A stretch of DNA of 64,000 nt, from the NCBI RefSeq assembly GCF_000306115.2, contig NZ_AKWX02000007.1:372001-436000 (forward strand), in the 5' to 3' direction. Every line of letters begins with the position of its first letter. Position 1 is the first letter of the stretch. Of the stretch, positions 47,353 through 57,180 are shown one piece after another. The DNA comes from Leptospira wolffii serovar Khorat str. Khorat-H2 (lineage in GTDB: Bacteria; Spirochaetota; Leptospiria; Leptospirales; Leptospiraceae). The notes beneath the pieces were generated by a model that was not told the origin of the DNA, ran no database searches, and worked only from the letters and a program-made list of their open reading frames with translations. The position numbers and the translations under genes are program-made.

Positions 47353-47883
47353 TTGATAAGGCTCCGAAGTGTTGGATTGGAATCTTTATATGAGATGGGA
47401 TTTTCACATTCGATCTCCGCCGGTTTAGAATTTTTCGATTCGGAAAAAGTTCTATCTTCCTTTTTTGTTGGTATATTTTCAAAAAACATAATGTATTATT
47501 CCTTCAGAAACCTTCAGAGAGAATGAAACAATATCTCTACGGTGTTCCGATAGATGACTTTGCGACGTACTACGGAAAAACCTTCTCGGATTCCTTTAGA
47601 GTATGATCAGGAAAATTCCGAATAGACATCCGCCGTATTCGAGAGGAGAGTGTATGCCTGATCGGAGACGCCATAGAAAGGAAATGGCGGTTTCGAATCC
47701 TCTTCCGATAGGTCTCGCTCAGAACCTGACAGAAACGCGGGGAAACAGGACAATCGAAATAGGAGGTAGGCGGTGTTTTTTCTTTCATGTAATTTTCCAT
47801 ATATATTAGTAGCCTGGAAATACCGGAAAATCGTCCCGGTTTATAATCCTGGACCAAAAACAAGGCTGGCTAAACTGAGGGGT
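47353..47883. other. Divergent intergenic region between efflux operon and AraC gene
   Basis: About 530 bp with no supported gene. Short frames here (for example a 27-codon one at 47523) lack any family feature. The part next to the efflux operon is AT-rich and probably holds its promoter. A dyad ACCGG...CCGGT (about 47821-47841) lies just before the AraC start. Confidence 0.4.
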
Positions 47884-49452
47884 ATGAGGGAAATTCTTGT
47901 TCTAATCCTTGCTCTTCTGGCCTTTTCTCCTGCCAATGCGCAGAACAACAAGCGGACTGAGGTGGGTCATTTACGCATACTCGGTTCGGAGAGCGCACAT
48001 TGGAGGCAAATCGATGATTACTCCGTTTTGCTGGATTGGGGATTTTATCCGGAACCTATCGATCTGAAACTTCGGATAGGCAATTTACCGGAAGAATCCA
48101 AGACCGAATTCCTGATATTTCCCTGGAGTCACTTGGATTCCGTGGAGGTCTGTGACCTTGAGGACAAATGCCTACAAGCCGGTTTTGCTCATCCGGTAAA
48201 CGAATGGCTGATACCGGGCATATTTCCCGTCTTTCCCCTCCGAAAATTTCTGGAAGAAAGTCCGGAGATCCGAGTAAAGATCCAATCCAGAAACTACATA
48301 TTCGCCGAAGTCCGCTTGGTGAGTGCCGAAGAATTGTATTCCATCACGACACTGTATTCCGGAATCGTATTCGCTCTTTTGGCATTGGTTATCATCCAGA
48401 TCGCGTATCTCATCCATGCTTACCTGCGCCTCCGGTCCAGATGGATCTTTTTCCAAATCCTTTTCTCGATAGGGATGGGGTTGGCGTTTCTATTTGTAAC
48501 CGGGATAGGTTCCAGATATCTGTTTCCTAGTTTCGGATTCCCTCTCTCCCTAGGTAAAAAGATCATGATAGGCTATCTGATTCTCACGGGTACTTTATGG
48601 GTTTCGTATTTCCTGAAGCTGAAACAGAATTTCAAACCTGTCTGGTATTTTTATAATGCGATCAATTTTATCACCGCCATAATGATTGGCCTGAGTTTCA
48701 CGAAATTTCCTAGGCAATTCGTTTCCCTTTCGTTCACGATCTTTTATTTGGCCGTGACCGGCACGGCCATCGTTTTGAGCCTCGTAGCGATGAAGAGAAG
48801 GACGATCCGGACCCGTTGGTTCGTATTGAGTATGGTCTCTTTGCTCGTAATAGAAATTCTGAATATCATCTCCTACAGGACCTTTTTCTCCTTCGATGGA
48901 AGGAGTTTCCTTTTCTTTATCTCATTTTTCGTACCTATAAATATTTTTCTGACCAGTAGATCTGTACAGACTCGCATCCGGGAATTGGAATATGAAATCG
49001 ATCTAAGAAGGAAGGAATTGCAGAATTTTCAAAGAGACCGGATGGAAGGCCTTAACGATCCGGCGAACGAAAAGAAGAAATCGACCATCATCGGAGTGGA
49101 TGTGGAAGAAGTTCTCACTCGCCTGAATCGTCTATTGGACGAGGACAGAGTCTATTTGGAGGAAGAATTAAGGATCGGAGATCTTGCGGCCCTTCTCGGC
49201 TTATCGGTTCACCAGGTTTCGGAGCTTCTGAACCAAGTGTTGAATATTTCCTTCCCGGATCTGCTAAAAAAATATAGGATAGAAGAAGCCAAGCGAATGA
49301 TCGCGAACGATCCGTCTCTGAATATTCTGAATATGGCATTCTCCGTAGGTTTTCAGTCCAAATCTTCCTTTTACGATTCTTTTAAGAAGTATACCGGGAT
49401 GACTCCTCAAGAATTTAAGAAATCTCTAATGGATGGAACCGTCGACAAATAG
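47884..49452 (+). CDS. Membrane-bound AraC-family regulator with 7TM sensor
   Basis: About 522 residues from ATG 47884, chosen because GAGG is three to four bases upstream and a signal peptide (VLILALLAFSPANA) follows at once; an ATG at 47773 would bury it. A periplasmic beta-rich domain (residues about 25-145) resembles 7TMR-DISM sensors. Seven hydrophobic segments cover about 150-360. A coiled linker leads to an AraC helix-turn-helix with DLAALLGLSVHQVSELLN and NMAFSVGFQSKSSFYDSFKK at the C-terminus. It would link an envelope signal directly to transcription, perhaps of the divergent efflux operon. Confidence 0.85.
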   Translation: MREILVLILALLAFSPANAQNNKRTEVGHLRILGSESAHWRQIDDYSVLLDWGFYPEPIDLKLRIGNLPEESKTEFLIFPWSHLDSVEVCDLEDKCLQAGFAHPVNEWLIPGIFPVFPLRKFLEESPEIRVKIQSRNYIFAEVRLVSAEELYSITTLYSGIVFALLALVIIQIAYLIHAYLRLRSRWIFFQILFSIGMGLAFLFVTGIGSRYLFPSFGFPLSLGKKIMIGYLILTGTLWVSYFLKLKQNFKPVWYFYNAINFITAIMIGLSFTKFPRQFVSLSFTIFYLAVTGTAIVLSLVAMKRRTIRTRWFVLSMVSLLVIEILNIISYRTFFSFDGRSFLFFISFFVPINIFLTSRSVQTRIRELEYEIDLRRKELQNFQRDRMEGLNDPANEKKKSTIIGVDVEEVLTRLNRLLDEDRVYLEEELRIGDLAALLGLSVHQVSELLNQVLNISFPDLLKKYRIEEAKRMIANDPSLNILNMAFSVGFQSKSSFYDSFKKYTGMTPQEFKKSLMDGTVDK

Positions 49453-49671
49453 CCGCTTAAGGCGGACTATTCGAATGAAAAAGAAAGAACGTCTTCGTAG
49501 GCTTGAATGCAAGTCGATCCATTCTGCTATCGTATACGGACTTAAGAAAAGGCTAAGTGTTTCGGAGATTCGACTACAGGAATAATTTTCCTAAATCGAA
49601 CTTTTCCTATTCCCAAAGAATCGAAATGAGACATCGGTTCTGAAACGAATTTAGGAAAAAGAGGTATTCTC

Positions 49672-50559
49672 ATGAAAATTATCGTTACAGGTTCTCTCGG
49701 GCATATAAGCAAGCCTTTGACCAGGGAATTATTAGCAAAAGGACATAGAGTTTCCGTGATCAGTAGTCAAGAGGCCAGAAAAGAAGAAATAGAAGCATTA
49801 GGCGCAATTCCTTGCATCGGTTCTCTGGAGGATCTCGGATTTCTGGAAAAGACTTTCTTGGAAGCGGATGCGGCGTATTGTATGATACCTCCCAATTTTT
49901 CGGAAAGAGACCAGGTGGCTTATTATCGCAGACTGACTTTGAATTATGCGGAGGCTGTTCGTAAGTCCCAAATCAAAAACGTGGTGGAGTTGAGTAGTTA
50001 CGGAGCCCATCTGGAAAAGGGGACTGGATTCATTGTGGGTTCCCATCATGTGGAAAGAATTTGGGACGGATTATCCGGAATTTCAGTAGCTCATATCCGA
50101 GCCGGCTACTTCTATTATAATTTACTCAACTTTATCCCGATGATCCGGTCTATCGGATCCATCGGAGCGAATTACGGAGGCCCGGATAAACTGGCCTTAG
50201 TCTCTCCGGAGGATATCGCATTGGCGATCACCGAAGAATTGGATTCCGGAGTTTCGAAGAATAGGATAAGATATGTGGTTAGCGACGATCGTTCCTGCGA
50301 CGAGGTTGCATCCGTCCTAGGAAATTCCATCGGTCTACCGGATCTAAGATGGACGACTTTGACAAGCGAGCAAATGCGAAGCGGACTAGAGGCGGGCGGA
50401 GTACCTTCCTATATCGCATCTTATTTGGTGGAGTTGGGTGAAGCCACCCATAGCGGCGCTCTTCGCGAAGAATACGAGAAAACGAAAACAAAATCCGGAA
50501 GAATTAAATTGGAGGATTTCGCCCAAGAATTCCTGGAAGCCTTTCGAAAGGCGGGGTAG
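49672..50559 (+). CDS. NmrA-family NAD(P)-binding oxidoreductase, copy B
   Basis: A 295-residue paralogue of the protein at 24680-25585. It opens MKIIVTGSLGHISKPLTREL and shares KKEEIEALGAIP-type sequence (here RKEEIEALGAIPCIG) and the VELSSYGAHLEKGTG segment at about residue 105. No classical SDR catalytic Tyr-xxx-Lys is seen. It is followed within ten bases by an AraC regulator of the same type as at the first locus, so a two-gene cassette was duplicated. It probably uses NADPH; the substrate is unknown. Confidence 0.82.
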   Translation: MKIIVTGSLGHISKPLTRELLAKGHRVSVISSQEARKEEIEALGAIPCIGSLEDLGFLEKTFLEADAAYCMIPPNFSERDQVAYYRRLTLNYAEAVRKSQIKNVVELSSYGAHLEKGTGFIVGSHHVERIWDGLSGISVAHIRAGYFYYNLLNFIPMIRSIGSIGANYGGPDKLALVSPEDIALAITEELDSGVSKNRIRYVVSDDRSCDEVASVLGNSIGLPDLRWTTLTSEQMRSGLEAGGVPSYIASYLVELGEATHSGALREEYEKTKTKSGRIKLEDFAQEFLEAFRKAG

Positions 50560-50568
50560 GGTTTGGAA

Positions 50569-51489
50569 ATGTCGAACGCAGTGCCGCTAAGAATCAGAAC
50601 GATCGGCGAATTTCACCAATTGAGGGAATTACCTAAGCCCGCGCATCCATTGATTAGCGTGATCGATTACGGAAGCATCCGGCGTTCGCCTGCGGATAAA
50701 TCCCAAAGCTTGGTTTTGGATTTTTATTCGATAGCGCTGAAGGGAAATATCAACGGTAAAATCAAATACGGACAACAGGAATACGATTTCGATGAAGGCA
50801 TGATGTTCTTTATCTCTCCCGGCCAGGTTTTCCGAGCGGAAGTCGAAGTGAAGGAAGGCTTGGAACCGTCCGGATGGATCCTGCTTATCCATCCGGATTT
50901 TCTCTGGAATACGAGCCTGGCAAAATCCATAAAGAAATACGAATATTTCGGTTATTCCGTGCATGAGGCCTTATTCCTCTCCGAAAAAGAAGAGGCGGTG
51001 ATAGACGGTTTGATCGGGAACTTGGAGCAGGAGTATCTGGCAAATATTGATCAATTTAGTCAGGATATCATTATCTCCCAGCTCGAATTACTGCTCAAAT
51101 ACGCGGATCGGTTCTATCATAGACAATTCATTACTAGAAAAATATCGAACCATCGGATGCTGGATCGTCTGGAGGATCTTCTTTTAGTGTATTTCCAAAA
51201 CGAGAATCTGAAGGAAAAGGGGATCCCTTCCGTCCAAGAAATTTCGGATAGATTGGAAGTCTCACCGAATTATCTGAGCGGCTTACTCAAGGTCTTAACC
51301 GGGCAAAGTACCCAGCAGCATATTCACGATAAATTGATCGAGAAAGCTAAGGAGAAATTATCCACGACGGATTTACCCGTGACCGCAATCGCTTACGAAT
51401 TGGGATTCGAGCATTCCCAATCCTTCAGTAAACTATTCAAGAGCAAGACGAAACTTTCTCCCCAAGAATTCAGGCGTTCCTTTCATTGA
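50569..51489 (+). CDS. AraC-family transcriptional regulator, copy B
   Basis: About 306 residues from ATG 50569; a TTG at 50563 in frame is an alternative. The N-terminal domain holds KYGQQEYDFDEGMMFFISPG, as in copy A. The C-terminal AraC domain (VSPNYLSGLLKVLTGQSTQQ onward) differs from copy A by only one or two residues over 75. The sensing domain is more different, so the two may answer to different signals at the same DNA sites. It is linked to the upstream oxidoreductase gene. Confidence 0.88.
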   Translation: MSNAVPLRIRTIGEFHQLRELPKPAHPLISVIDYGSIRRSPADKSQSLVLDFYSIALKGNINGKIKYGQQEYDFDEGMMFFISPGQVFRAEVEVKEGLEPSGWILLIHPDFLWNTSLAKSIKKYEYFGYSVHEALFLSEKEEAVIDGLIGNLEQEYLANIDQFSQDIIISQLELLLKYADRFYHRQFITRKISNHRMLDRLEDLLLVYFQNENLKEKGIPSVQEISDRLEVSPNYLSGLLKVLTGQSTQQHIHDKLIEKAKEKLSTTDLPVTAIAYELGFEHSQSFSKLFKSKTKLSPQEFRRSFH

Positions 51490-51563
51490 GTTGCGAACAT
51501 AAATAGGAGCCCGGGAAAAAACGGATTTCTTTAAAAGAGTTCCTTCTCCATGATTGGCATCGG

Positions 51564-53162
51564 ATGGAAAGCATACTTATAGAATACGTTTATCTTGTTC
51601 TTATCATTCTCGGGTTGATCGTAATCGCCAACCGACTCGGTCTGGCCTATCCGATCGTTTTAGTGATCGGGGGACTAGGGATCAGTCTGATTCCTTATTT
51701 CCGCAATATCACCGTGACTCCCGAACTTATCTTTCTAATCTTTTTACCTCCCTTGCTTTACGAGGCTGCCTGGCAAGTCTCTTGGAAGGAGTTTTGGAAA
51801 TGGAGAAGGATCATCGCTAGTTTTGCTTTTCTGATCGTGATCGCTACTTCCAGCGTGATCGCATTCGTTTCGGTCGCCTTGATTCCCGGCTTTACTCTGG
51901 CTTTGGGATTTCTACTGGGAGGGATTATTTCCCCGCCGGATTCCATTTCTTCGACTACGATTATGCGTCAGGTAAAGGCCCCCAAATCCATCATGAGCAT
52001 CGCGGAAGGCGAAAGTCTGCTAAACGACGCATCTTCTTTGATCGTATTTCGCTTCGCATTGGCCGCGGTAATTACCGGACAATTCCATATGCAAGACGCG
52101 GCCTTCGATTTCTTTATGGTGGTTTTTGCGGGATCCCTCATCGGGCTTATCGTAGGATTGTTGTTCTACGCGGCCCATCGTTGGTTACCCTTGACGCCGA
52201 GTGTGGAGATCGTTTTAACATTCATCACTCCTTACTGTATGTATTATGCGGCGGAACATTATCATTTTTCGGGAGTCCTTTCCGTAGTCTGTGGAGGGCT
52301 GTTTCTTTCCAGTAGACGCCAAAGTTTTTTAAGTTACGTGAGCCGCATCCAAGGTGTTAACGTTTGGAATAGCATCGTTTTCATTCTCAACGGACTCATC
52401 TTTCTGTTGATCGGCTTACAATTGCCTTCCATCATCCATCAACTGGGAGATACAAGTCTTACGACCGCCGTTCTCTATGGATTGACTATCTCTTTCGTAT
52501 TGATTCTTACGCGCATCTTATTTACTCTGGGCGCCTCCGGATTTACCCGGGTGATGAGTCATTTTATCCAGGTAGCCCAGCAAAATCCCGGTTGGAAATT
52601 GCCGGTCATACTCGGTTGGTCCGGAATCAGAGGAGTCGTATCCCTAGCGGCGGCGCTTTCGATCCCGGTATACATGTCGGAGAATGAAGCATTCCCTTAT
52701 AGAAATCTTATCCTATTCATTACATTCATCGTAATCTTAACTACGATGATATTGAACGGACTTACCTTGCCTTGGTTGATTCGGAAGTTGAACGTTTCCG
52801 ATTTCGAAATTGTTCCTTCCGATCATGAACAGGAATCGAGGATCCAAGGAAGATTATTACACGGATCCATTGCGTTCCTGCAGGAAGGAAAAAAGGGAGA
52901 GATCGCTCGGAATCGTCATCTGAAGAATCTTACGGATCGGTTAAAAAACGAATTATTATATTTCGATAAGGAAATAAAGGGCGGGGGAGAATCGCACCGC
53001 CTGGAAAGGGGAGAATACCAAAGGGTATATTTAGAATTACTGCAATACCAGAGAGGCGTACTGAAAGATATCAATCGCAGTTCCGAATTCGACGAGGAAT
53101 TGATCCGAAAATTCCATACCTTAATCGATATGGAAGAATTTCGTATGCGAGAACAGGATTGA
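51564..53162 (+). CDS. CPA1-family sodium/proton antiporter
   Basis: A 532-residue transporter with about twelve membrane helices in the first 410 residues. The ion-binding region is seen in PPDSISSTTIMRQVKAP at about residue 130 and EGESLLNDASSLIVF at about residue 150, with the GWSGIRGVVSLAAALSIP signature at about residue 350. The C-terminal 110 residues are cytoplasmic and charged. It exchanges sodium or potassium for protons across the inner membrane. It stands alone, 75 bp after the AraC gene, and is convergent with the next gene. Confidence 0.92.
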   Translation: MESILIEYVYLVLIILGLIVIANRLGLAYPIVLVIGGLGISLIPYFRNITVTPELIFLIFLPPLLYEAAWQVSWKEFWKWRRIIASFAFLIVIATSSVIAFVSVALIPGFTLALGFLLGGIISPPDSISSTTIMRQVKAPKSIMSIAEGESLLNDASSLIVFRFALAAVITGQFHMQDAAFDFFMVVFAGSLIGLIVGLLFYAAHRWLPLTPSVEIVLTFITPYCMYYAAEHYHFSGVLSVVCGGLFLSSRRQSFLSYVSRIQGVNVWNSIVFILNGLIFLLIGLQLPSIIHQLGDTSLTTAVLYGLTISFVLILTRILFTLGASGFTRVMSHFIQVAQQNPGWKLPVILGWSGIRGVVSLAAALSIPVYMSENEAFPYRNLILFITFIVILTTMILNGLTLPWLIRKLNVSDFEIVPSDHEQESRIQGRLLHGSIAFLQEGKKGEIARNRHLKNLTDRLKNELLYFDKEIKGGGESHRLERGEYQRVYLELLQYQRGVLKDINRSSEFDEELIRKFHTLIDMEEFRMREQD

Positions 53163-53175
53163 TTTCCGATTCCTC

Positions 53176-54117
53176 TTATGGTGAGCAATTTCTCTTTATG
53201 GAGAAGCCGTCATTGAAGACTTCGCCGTACATTCCTTTCACACAAGAAGGAACTAGTTTATACTCTATCTTCTTTTTCTTTCCCTTTTTTTCCTCCGAAA
53301 CGAGGGAAATATTCAGAGTATCCCCTTTTCTGACGATTTTTCCCGAACTCTTTAATTTTCCTAGTGGAGAGATGATTTTGATTCCGTCCTCGGAGACCAC
53401 ATAGGCGTCAAAATCTCCGTCGAGGATAAGCACTTGATCGCCGATTACCGCTACCGGAGATTCTTCGGTTTTATTTGCGTCCGATTCGTTTTGCCAGGTC
53501 CCCATATATTCCGCTTGGCTTCCGTGAAAAACCCTATTTCGGAATTCTATATGAGATTTTTCCTCCGCTAAAAGCTTTTCATCCAAGATAGAGATCGGCG
53601 CTACATTCTTAAAATCCGATTCCTGCATTGCGGGCAACCAATTCGGTAAACCTTCGAAGCGTTCGGCTCCGTATACTTCCTTATATAAGGAATCGTTCGC
53701 ATAAAATTTTTGTTTGAATATTACGTAATGAGCGTTCTCCGCTCTACCGATAAATTCTATAACTCTAATGAACTTATCGTATTTAATCTTTACTTCCCTG
53801 ATTCTATCGCTTGAGTCATAGCAGTATTCTTCTTTTTGATAATATGCATTTTTCAGATACATGGTGAACGTATCGCAATCTTTTCCGGAATGAATGGACA
53901 AGCGCACCGGATCCAAATACGCGTGATTCAGATTGAGAATTTTTCCGTCATACACCTTTCTGGTAACGTATTCGTCCAGGGGAAGAACGGGTTCTCGCAT
54001 TAGGAATCGGGAGACGTACTTCGTTTCCTTTTCCAATTCTTCGGAGGTTTTCGAGTGGATTAGATTTGGATCGATAAAAAGTAAAAGTAGAATAAAGGAA
54101 AGAAAAGGTTTTTTCAT
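53176..54117 (-). CDS. Secreted protein of unknown function
   Basis: About 313 residues from ATG 54117 (MKKPFLSFILLLLF), which gives a clear signal peptide; an ATG at 54135 is also in frame. The mature protein has a middle region with SGKDCDTFTMYLKNAYYQKE and many Tyr/Phe strands, and a C-terminal segment VIGDQVLILDGDFDAYVVSEDG followed by a lysine-rich run (EEKKGKKKKIEYK). Three or four cysteines may form disulphides. No family is recognised. It is convergent with the antiporter gene, with only 13 bp between stops. Confidence 0.65.
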   Translation of the reverse strand: MKKPFLSFILLLLFIDPNLIHSKTSEELEKETKYVSRFLMREPVLPLDEYVTRKVYDGKILNLNHAYLDPVRLSIHSGKDCDTFTMYLKNAYYQKEEYCYDSSDRIREVKIKYDKFIRVIEFIGRAENAHYVIFKQKFYANDSLYKEVYGAERFEGLPNWLPAMQESDFKNVAPISILDEKLLAEEKSHIEFRNRVFHGSQAEYMGTWQNESDANKTEESPVAVIGDQVLILDGDFDAYVVSEDGIKIISPLGKLKSSGKIVRKGDTLNISLVSEEKKGKKKKIEYKLVPSCVKGMYGEVFNDGFSIKRNCSP

Positions 54118-54232
54118 TATTTTTCGGAGATTCATCAGTTTGTTTGAGAATAAGACCTAGCCCCGGATTCTATCAACTATTAAAAGACTTTTTTCTAAAA
54201 ATCCATTTTAACTTGGAACCGTTCCTGTCCGA

Positions 54233-54385
54233 TCAGCAATGAATACAGGAAGGAGTCTCTCGATCGAAACTACAGTCACATCCGCAATTTTGCCGTACTT
54301 GCAAAAGCTTTTCTTTTATATCCGAAAGTCTCCTCAATTCCTCATCGATCCGATCTGAAGTCTTATCCACCGAGCCGATCCATGC
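54233..54385 (-). pseudogene. Possible remnant or small coding region with cysteine-rich tail
   Basis: The minus-strand frame here gives a helical segment DRIDEELRRLSDIKEKLLQV followed by NCGCDCSFDRETPSCIHC. This looks like the tail of a MerR-type regulator, with coiled coil and cysteine cluster. Upstream of about 54385 the frame becomes unlike protein and overlaps an opposing frame, so only the last 50 codons seem real. No start can be assigned. Confidence 0.3.
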
Positions 54386-54618
54386 TTTGTATTCCGAACT
54401 TTTCCAGGATTCTTTTTGCGGGGCTCGGACTTTCCGCTTTCGGATGGATTTTATCCGCATCGGAATGGACCGGAATCCTAGAGCTTTTGCTTTCGGTGGG
54501 GCTCTTCGGGATCTATCGGTTCCGGATGCGTCCGAATTCCAAGAAGAATATTCGCGACTTATGCTTAAGGCTGAGGCCCGGAGGAAATAAATACCATATA
54601 GGGTATTGGGTATATTGA
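54382..54618 (+). CDS. Possible small membrane protein
   Basis: A 78-codon frame with a hydrophobic stretch of two segments (ILFAGLGLSAFGWILSAS and GILELLLSVGLFGIY). No ribosome site is clear, and an overlapping minus-strand frame also exists. It is kept as a weak candidate because the hydrophobic pattern is natural for a membrane protein. Confidence 0.3.
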   Translation: MLCIPNFSRILFAGLGLSAFGWILSASEWTGILELLLSVGLFGIYRFRMRPNSKKNIRDLCLRLRPGGNKYHIGYWVY

Positions 54619-54679
54619 AATTTTGGATGCATTTTCGTAGTCTAATGGAATGATTGGACAAGAATAGAAGGGGAATCTT

Positions 54680-55063
54680 ATGAAATACATTGTGGATACC
54701 GAAAAAAGCGTGGAGGAAGCTTCCGCAGATCTACAGAAAAACGTACTCGAGGCAAAATATGGAGTCTTACACGTTCATGATCTTAAGGAAACGATGAAAA
54801 AGAAAGGAGTGGAGTTTCCGGAAGAGTGCAGAATTTTCGAAGTTTGTAATCCCATAAAGGCTAAGGCCGTATTGAGCGAAGATATGGAGATGAATTTCGC
54901 ACTTCCATGTAGGATATCCGTTTATACCCAAAACGGAAAAACTAGAATCGGAATGCTCAGGCCCGAGTCTCTCTTGGCCTCTCTCTCTTCTTCCGAAGTA
55001 TTGGCAAAAGAGGCGAGGGATGTGGAAGCGGATTTGATCCGAGTGATCCAGGCCTCCAAATAA
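54680..55063 (+). CDS. DUF302-family protein
   Basis: A 127-residue protein. The family segments are KYGVLHVHDLKETMKKKGV at about residue 27, ECRIFEVCNPIKAKAVLS at about residue 50 and ALPCRISVYTQNGKTRIG at about residue 75. DUF302 proteins are small alpha-beta dimers of unknown function, often near redox or sulphur genes. No signal peptide is seen. AGGGGAAT precedes the start. It is alone in its direction until the NHL lipoprotein gene 104 bp on. Confidence 0.85.
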   Translation: MKYIVDTEKSVEEASADLQKNVLEAKYGVLHVHDLKETMKKKGVEFPEECRIFEVCNPIKAKAVLSEDMEMNFALPCRISVYTQNGKTRIGMLRPESLLASLSSSEVLAKEARDVEADLIRVIQASK

Positions 55064-55166
55064 TCCCGAGCGACGGACCATCACTCGTTCGAGGGATTTA
55101 GGTTTACGGTGGTTTGGAAATAAATTGATATACAATGGGAATTGATCCCGTTAATCTGAAAATCGG

Positions 55167-56357
55167 ATGTCGGGATCTCTCTTTTTATCTAAAAATATTA
55201 AATATTTATTATATTTAAGCGTACTTGTTTTTGTGGCAAATTGTGGTGCGATCTCCAAGGAGAATCCTTGCGATTCTTCCAGCGACGCTTTCTTAAAAAA
55301 CCAACTGTTAAAGTTTCTTCTAAACGATACTAGCTCGTCCTGTGCCGTTTCCGTTTCCGAGTGCGGAGCATTGAAGATGGGCGAGTCGGCTAAGGTCGTT
55401 TTAGGCCAACCCGATTTCGTCAGTAATACTTCGGGTTCTGCCATCAATCAGGTTGCGGCCGGAGGCCTTTCGATGGATCCTCAAGGAGGTCTATGGGCCT
55501 CCGATACGAACAACCAGCGAGTATTCCATTTTACGTCTCCGTTTTCAACGTTTCAGGACGCTGATATTATTCTTACCGGCTTCAATACGCCTCGGGGAGT
55601 TGCGACTGATCCGAATGGAGGTCTCTGGGTTGCCTCTACGATGGAGGATTTGGTTTATCATTTTCCTTCCGGAGTGATTTCCGGAGGGGTTGCCGACATT
55701 ACGTTAGGAACTTTTAATTCCAATAATCAAACGCAAAGTACATTCAATAATCCATGGGATCTGGCTGCGGATTCGAGCGGTAGCGTATGGGTTGCGGATT
55801 ATTTCAACAGTAGAGTTTTACGTTTTTCTCCTCCCTTTACCTCGGGTATGAATGCGGATCTTGTGTTAGGGAAAAGTTCCTTTACTAGCGGAGCGTCGGG
55901 CGCTTCCGCGAATCAGATGGCGTCTCCCAACGATGTCGAGGTGGATTCTTCGGGAAAGGTTTGGGTTGCGGATACGGGAAATCACAGGGTACTTCGATTC
56001 TCGCCTCCCTTTTCTAACGGAATGGGGGCCGATTTAGTATTGGGACAACCGGATTTTGTGAGTTCCTCGTATGCGTTAGATGCGGATTCCTTATCGAGTC
56101 CGAACGGGGTGAGCATCGCTTCTAACGGCGCGATTTGGGTGGCGGACAGCGGTAATATGAGAGCCGTTCGTTTCTCTCCTCCGTTTACGAACGGAAAGGC
56201 CGCAGATAATGTTTTGGGAGAACCGGATTTAGTAAGCACGAATTCGAGCTTTATCGTTTCCGATAAGACTATCGGAAGCACCTCGTCCGTGGCTGTGTCG
56301 CCTTGCGGGCTATGGGTTTCTGATACGACGAATAATCGAGTCTTGTTTTTCCCTTAA
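55167..56357 (+). CDS. NHL-repeat beta-propeller lipoprotein
   Basis: A 396-residue surface or periplasmic protein. The signal peptide ends in VFVANC, a lipobox with cysteine at about residue 26. From about residue 70 on there are five or six NHL-type repeats with the pattern GLWVADTxNxRVLRFSPPF and LVLGQPDF. These form a beta-propeller that may bind sugars or proteins. The repeats are close enough at DNA level to suggest recent expansion. Function unknown. It is convergent with the next gene. Confidence 0.85.
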   Translation: MSGSLFLSKNIKYLLYLSVLVFVANCGAISKENPCDSSSDAFLKNQLLKFLLNDTSSSCAVSVSECGALKMGESAKVVLGQPDFVSNTSGSAINQVAAGGLSMDPQGGLWASDTNNQRVFHFTSPFSTFQDADIILTGFNTPRGVATDPNGGLWVASTMEDLVYHFPSGVISGGVADITLGTFNSNNQTQSTFNNPWDLAADSSGSVWVADYFNSRVLRFSPPFTSGMNADLVLGKSSFTSGASGASANQMASPNDVEVDSSGKVWVADTGNHRVLRFSPPFSNGMGADLVLGQPDFVSSSYALDADSLSSPNGVSIASNGAIWVADSGNMRAVRFSPPFTNGKAADNVLGEPDLVSTNSSFIVSDKTIGSTSSVAVSPCGLWVSDTTNNRVLFFP

Positions 56358-56368
56358 TCGAAATCGAA

Positions 56369-57025
56369 TCACCGAGCTTTATCGATATCCCGTTGGATCG
56401 CTTGGGTTTGTTCCGGTTTTAAGGCCTTGAAGCCGTGGCCTAAGGCGACGGTCATGTATTTATCCAAGATCTTTAGTTTTTCCGGATTGAAATTTACCAC
56501 CGATACGTGCGCTTTTAGAACGGATTTATCGGGTCTTTGCACAACTGCCCAATAATTATCGGATCTTACGGACAACGCTCCGACTTGCACGTTTATATTA
56601 TAATATAATACTTTGTTTTCGGACGTATCCAGGAATTTGCGATCTTGGAGAGTGAACTTCTTGCCGATATTGTCCGCAAGGGCGTTCAGGTATGGTTCTT
56701 GCTGGAAAGTGTCGGCTCCGGGACTTTCCAATACGGACGCGTTCATCCCGAAGGTTCCCGAAGTGATAAAGAAGGACTCGTTCGGATTTTCCTTTACGGT
56801 CCAATCTTCCGCATAGGGAAGCATCAGAAAGAATCCGAGTTTGTTTCCGGAAAGAGAAACGAAGCCCTTTTCCTTTTGGCCCATGATTAGGATGTCTCCG
56901 TCGGTGGCACTCTTGCCGAAATATCCGTCCACCTTTGGTATTCTCTTCAGTCCGTCCGTACTGCAAAAGGGAAGAGAGGACATGGCAAGTAAGCCCAGTC
57001 CGAAAAGAAATAAAACCTTTTTCAT
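56369..57025 (-). CDS. Lipoprotein of unknown function
   Basis: A 218-residue protein with a signal ending in SSLPFC, a spirochaete-type lipobox with the cysteine at about residue 21. The rest is a mixed alpha-beta protein with FMLPYAEDWTVKENPNES near residue 70 and HVSVVNFNPEKLKILDKYM near the end, similar to small proteins that bind hydrophobic ligands or carry photosystem-PsbP-like folds. That similarity is only by eye. It stands alone between convergent and co-directional neighbours. Confidence 0.65.
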   Translation of the reverse strand: MKKVLFLFGLGLLAMSSLPFCSTDGLKRIPKVDGYFGKSATDGDILIMGQKEKGFVSLSGNKLGFFLMLPYAEDWTVKENPNESFFITSGTFGMNASVLESPGADTFQQEPYLNALADNIGKKFTLQDRKFLDTSENKVLYYNINVQVGALSVRSDNYWAVVQRPDKSVLKAHVSVVNFNPEKLKILDKYMTVALGHGFKALKPEQTQAIQRDIDKAR

Positions 57026-57180
57026 TTGGATCTCCTATTCCGAAATTTCAGAGCGACCGAAAGGGAACTAATATAGAGAAGAATATACTCGATCGCATTT
57101 TCAATCTAAAAATCTTCCCTAATTTAGATCCCAAAGAAACGAATAAAGGATCGAAATAATTTTCGCCTCGCTCCGAGTCC

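Noticed and set aside
47523..47809. Small frames in the efflux-AraC spacer
   Set aside because: Too short and unlike proteins; more likely promoter DNA.
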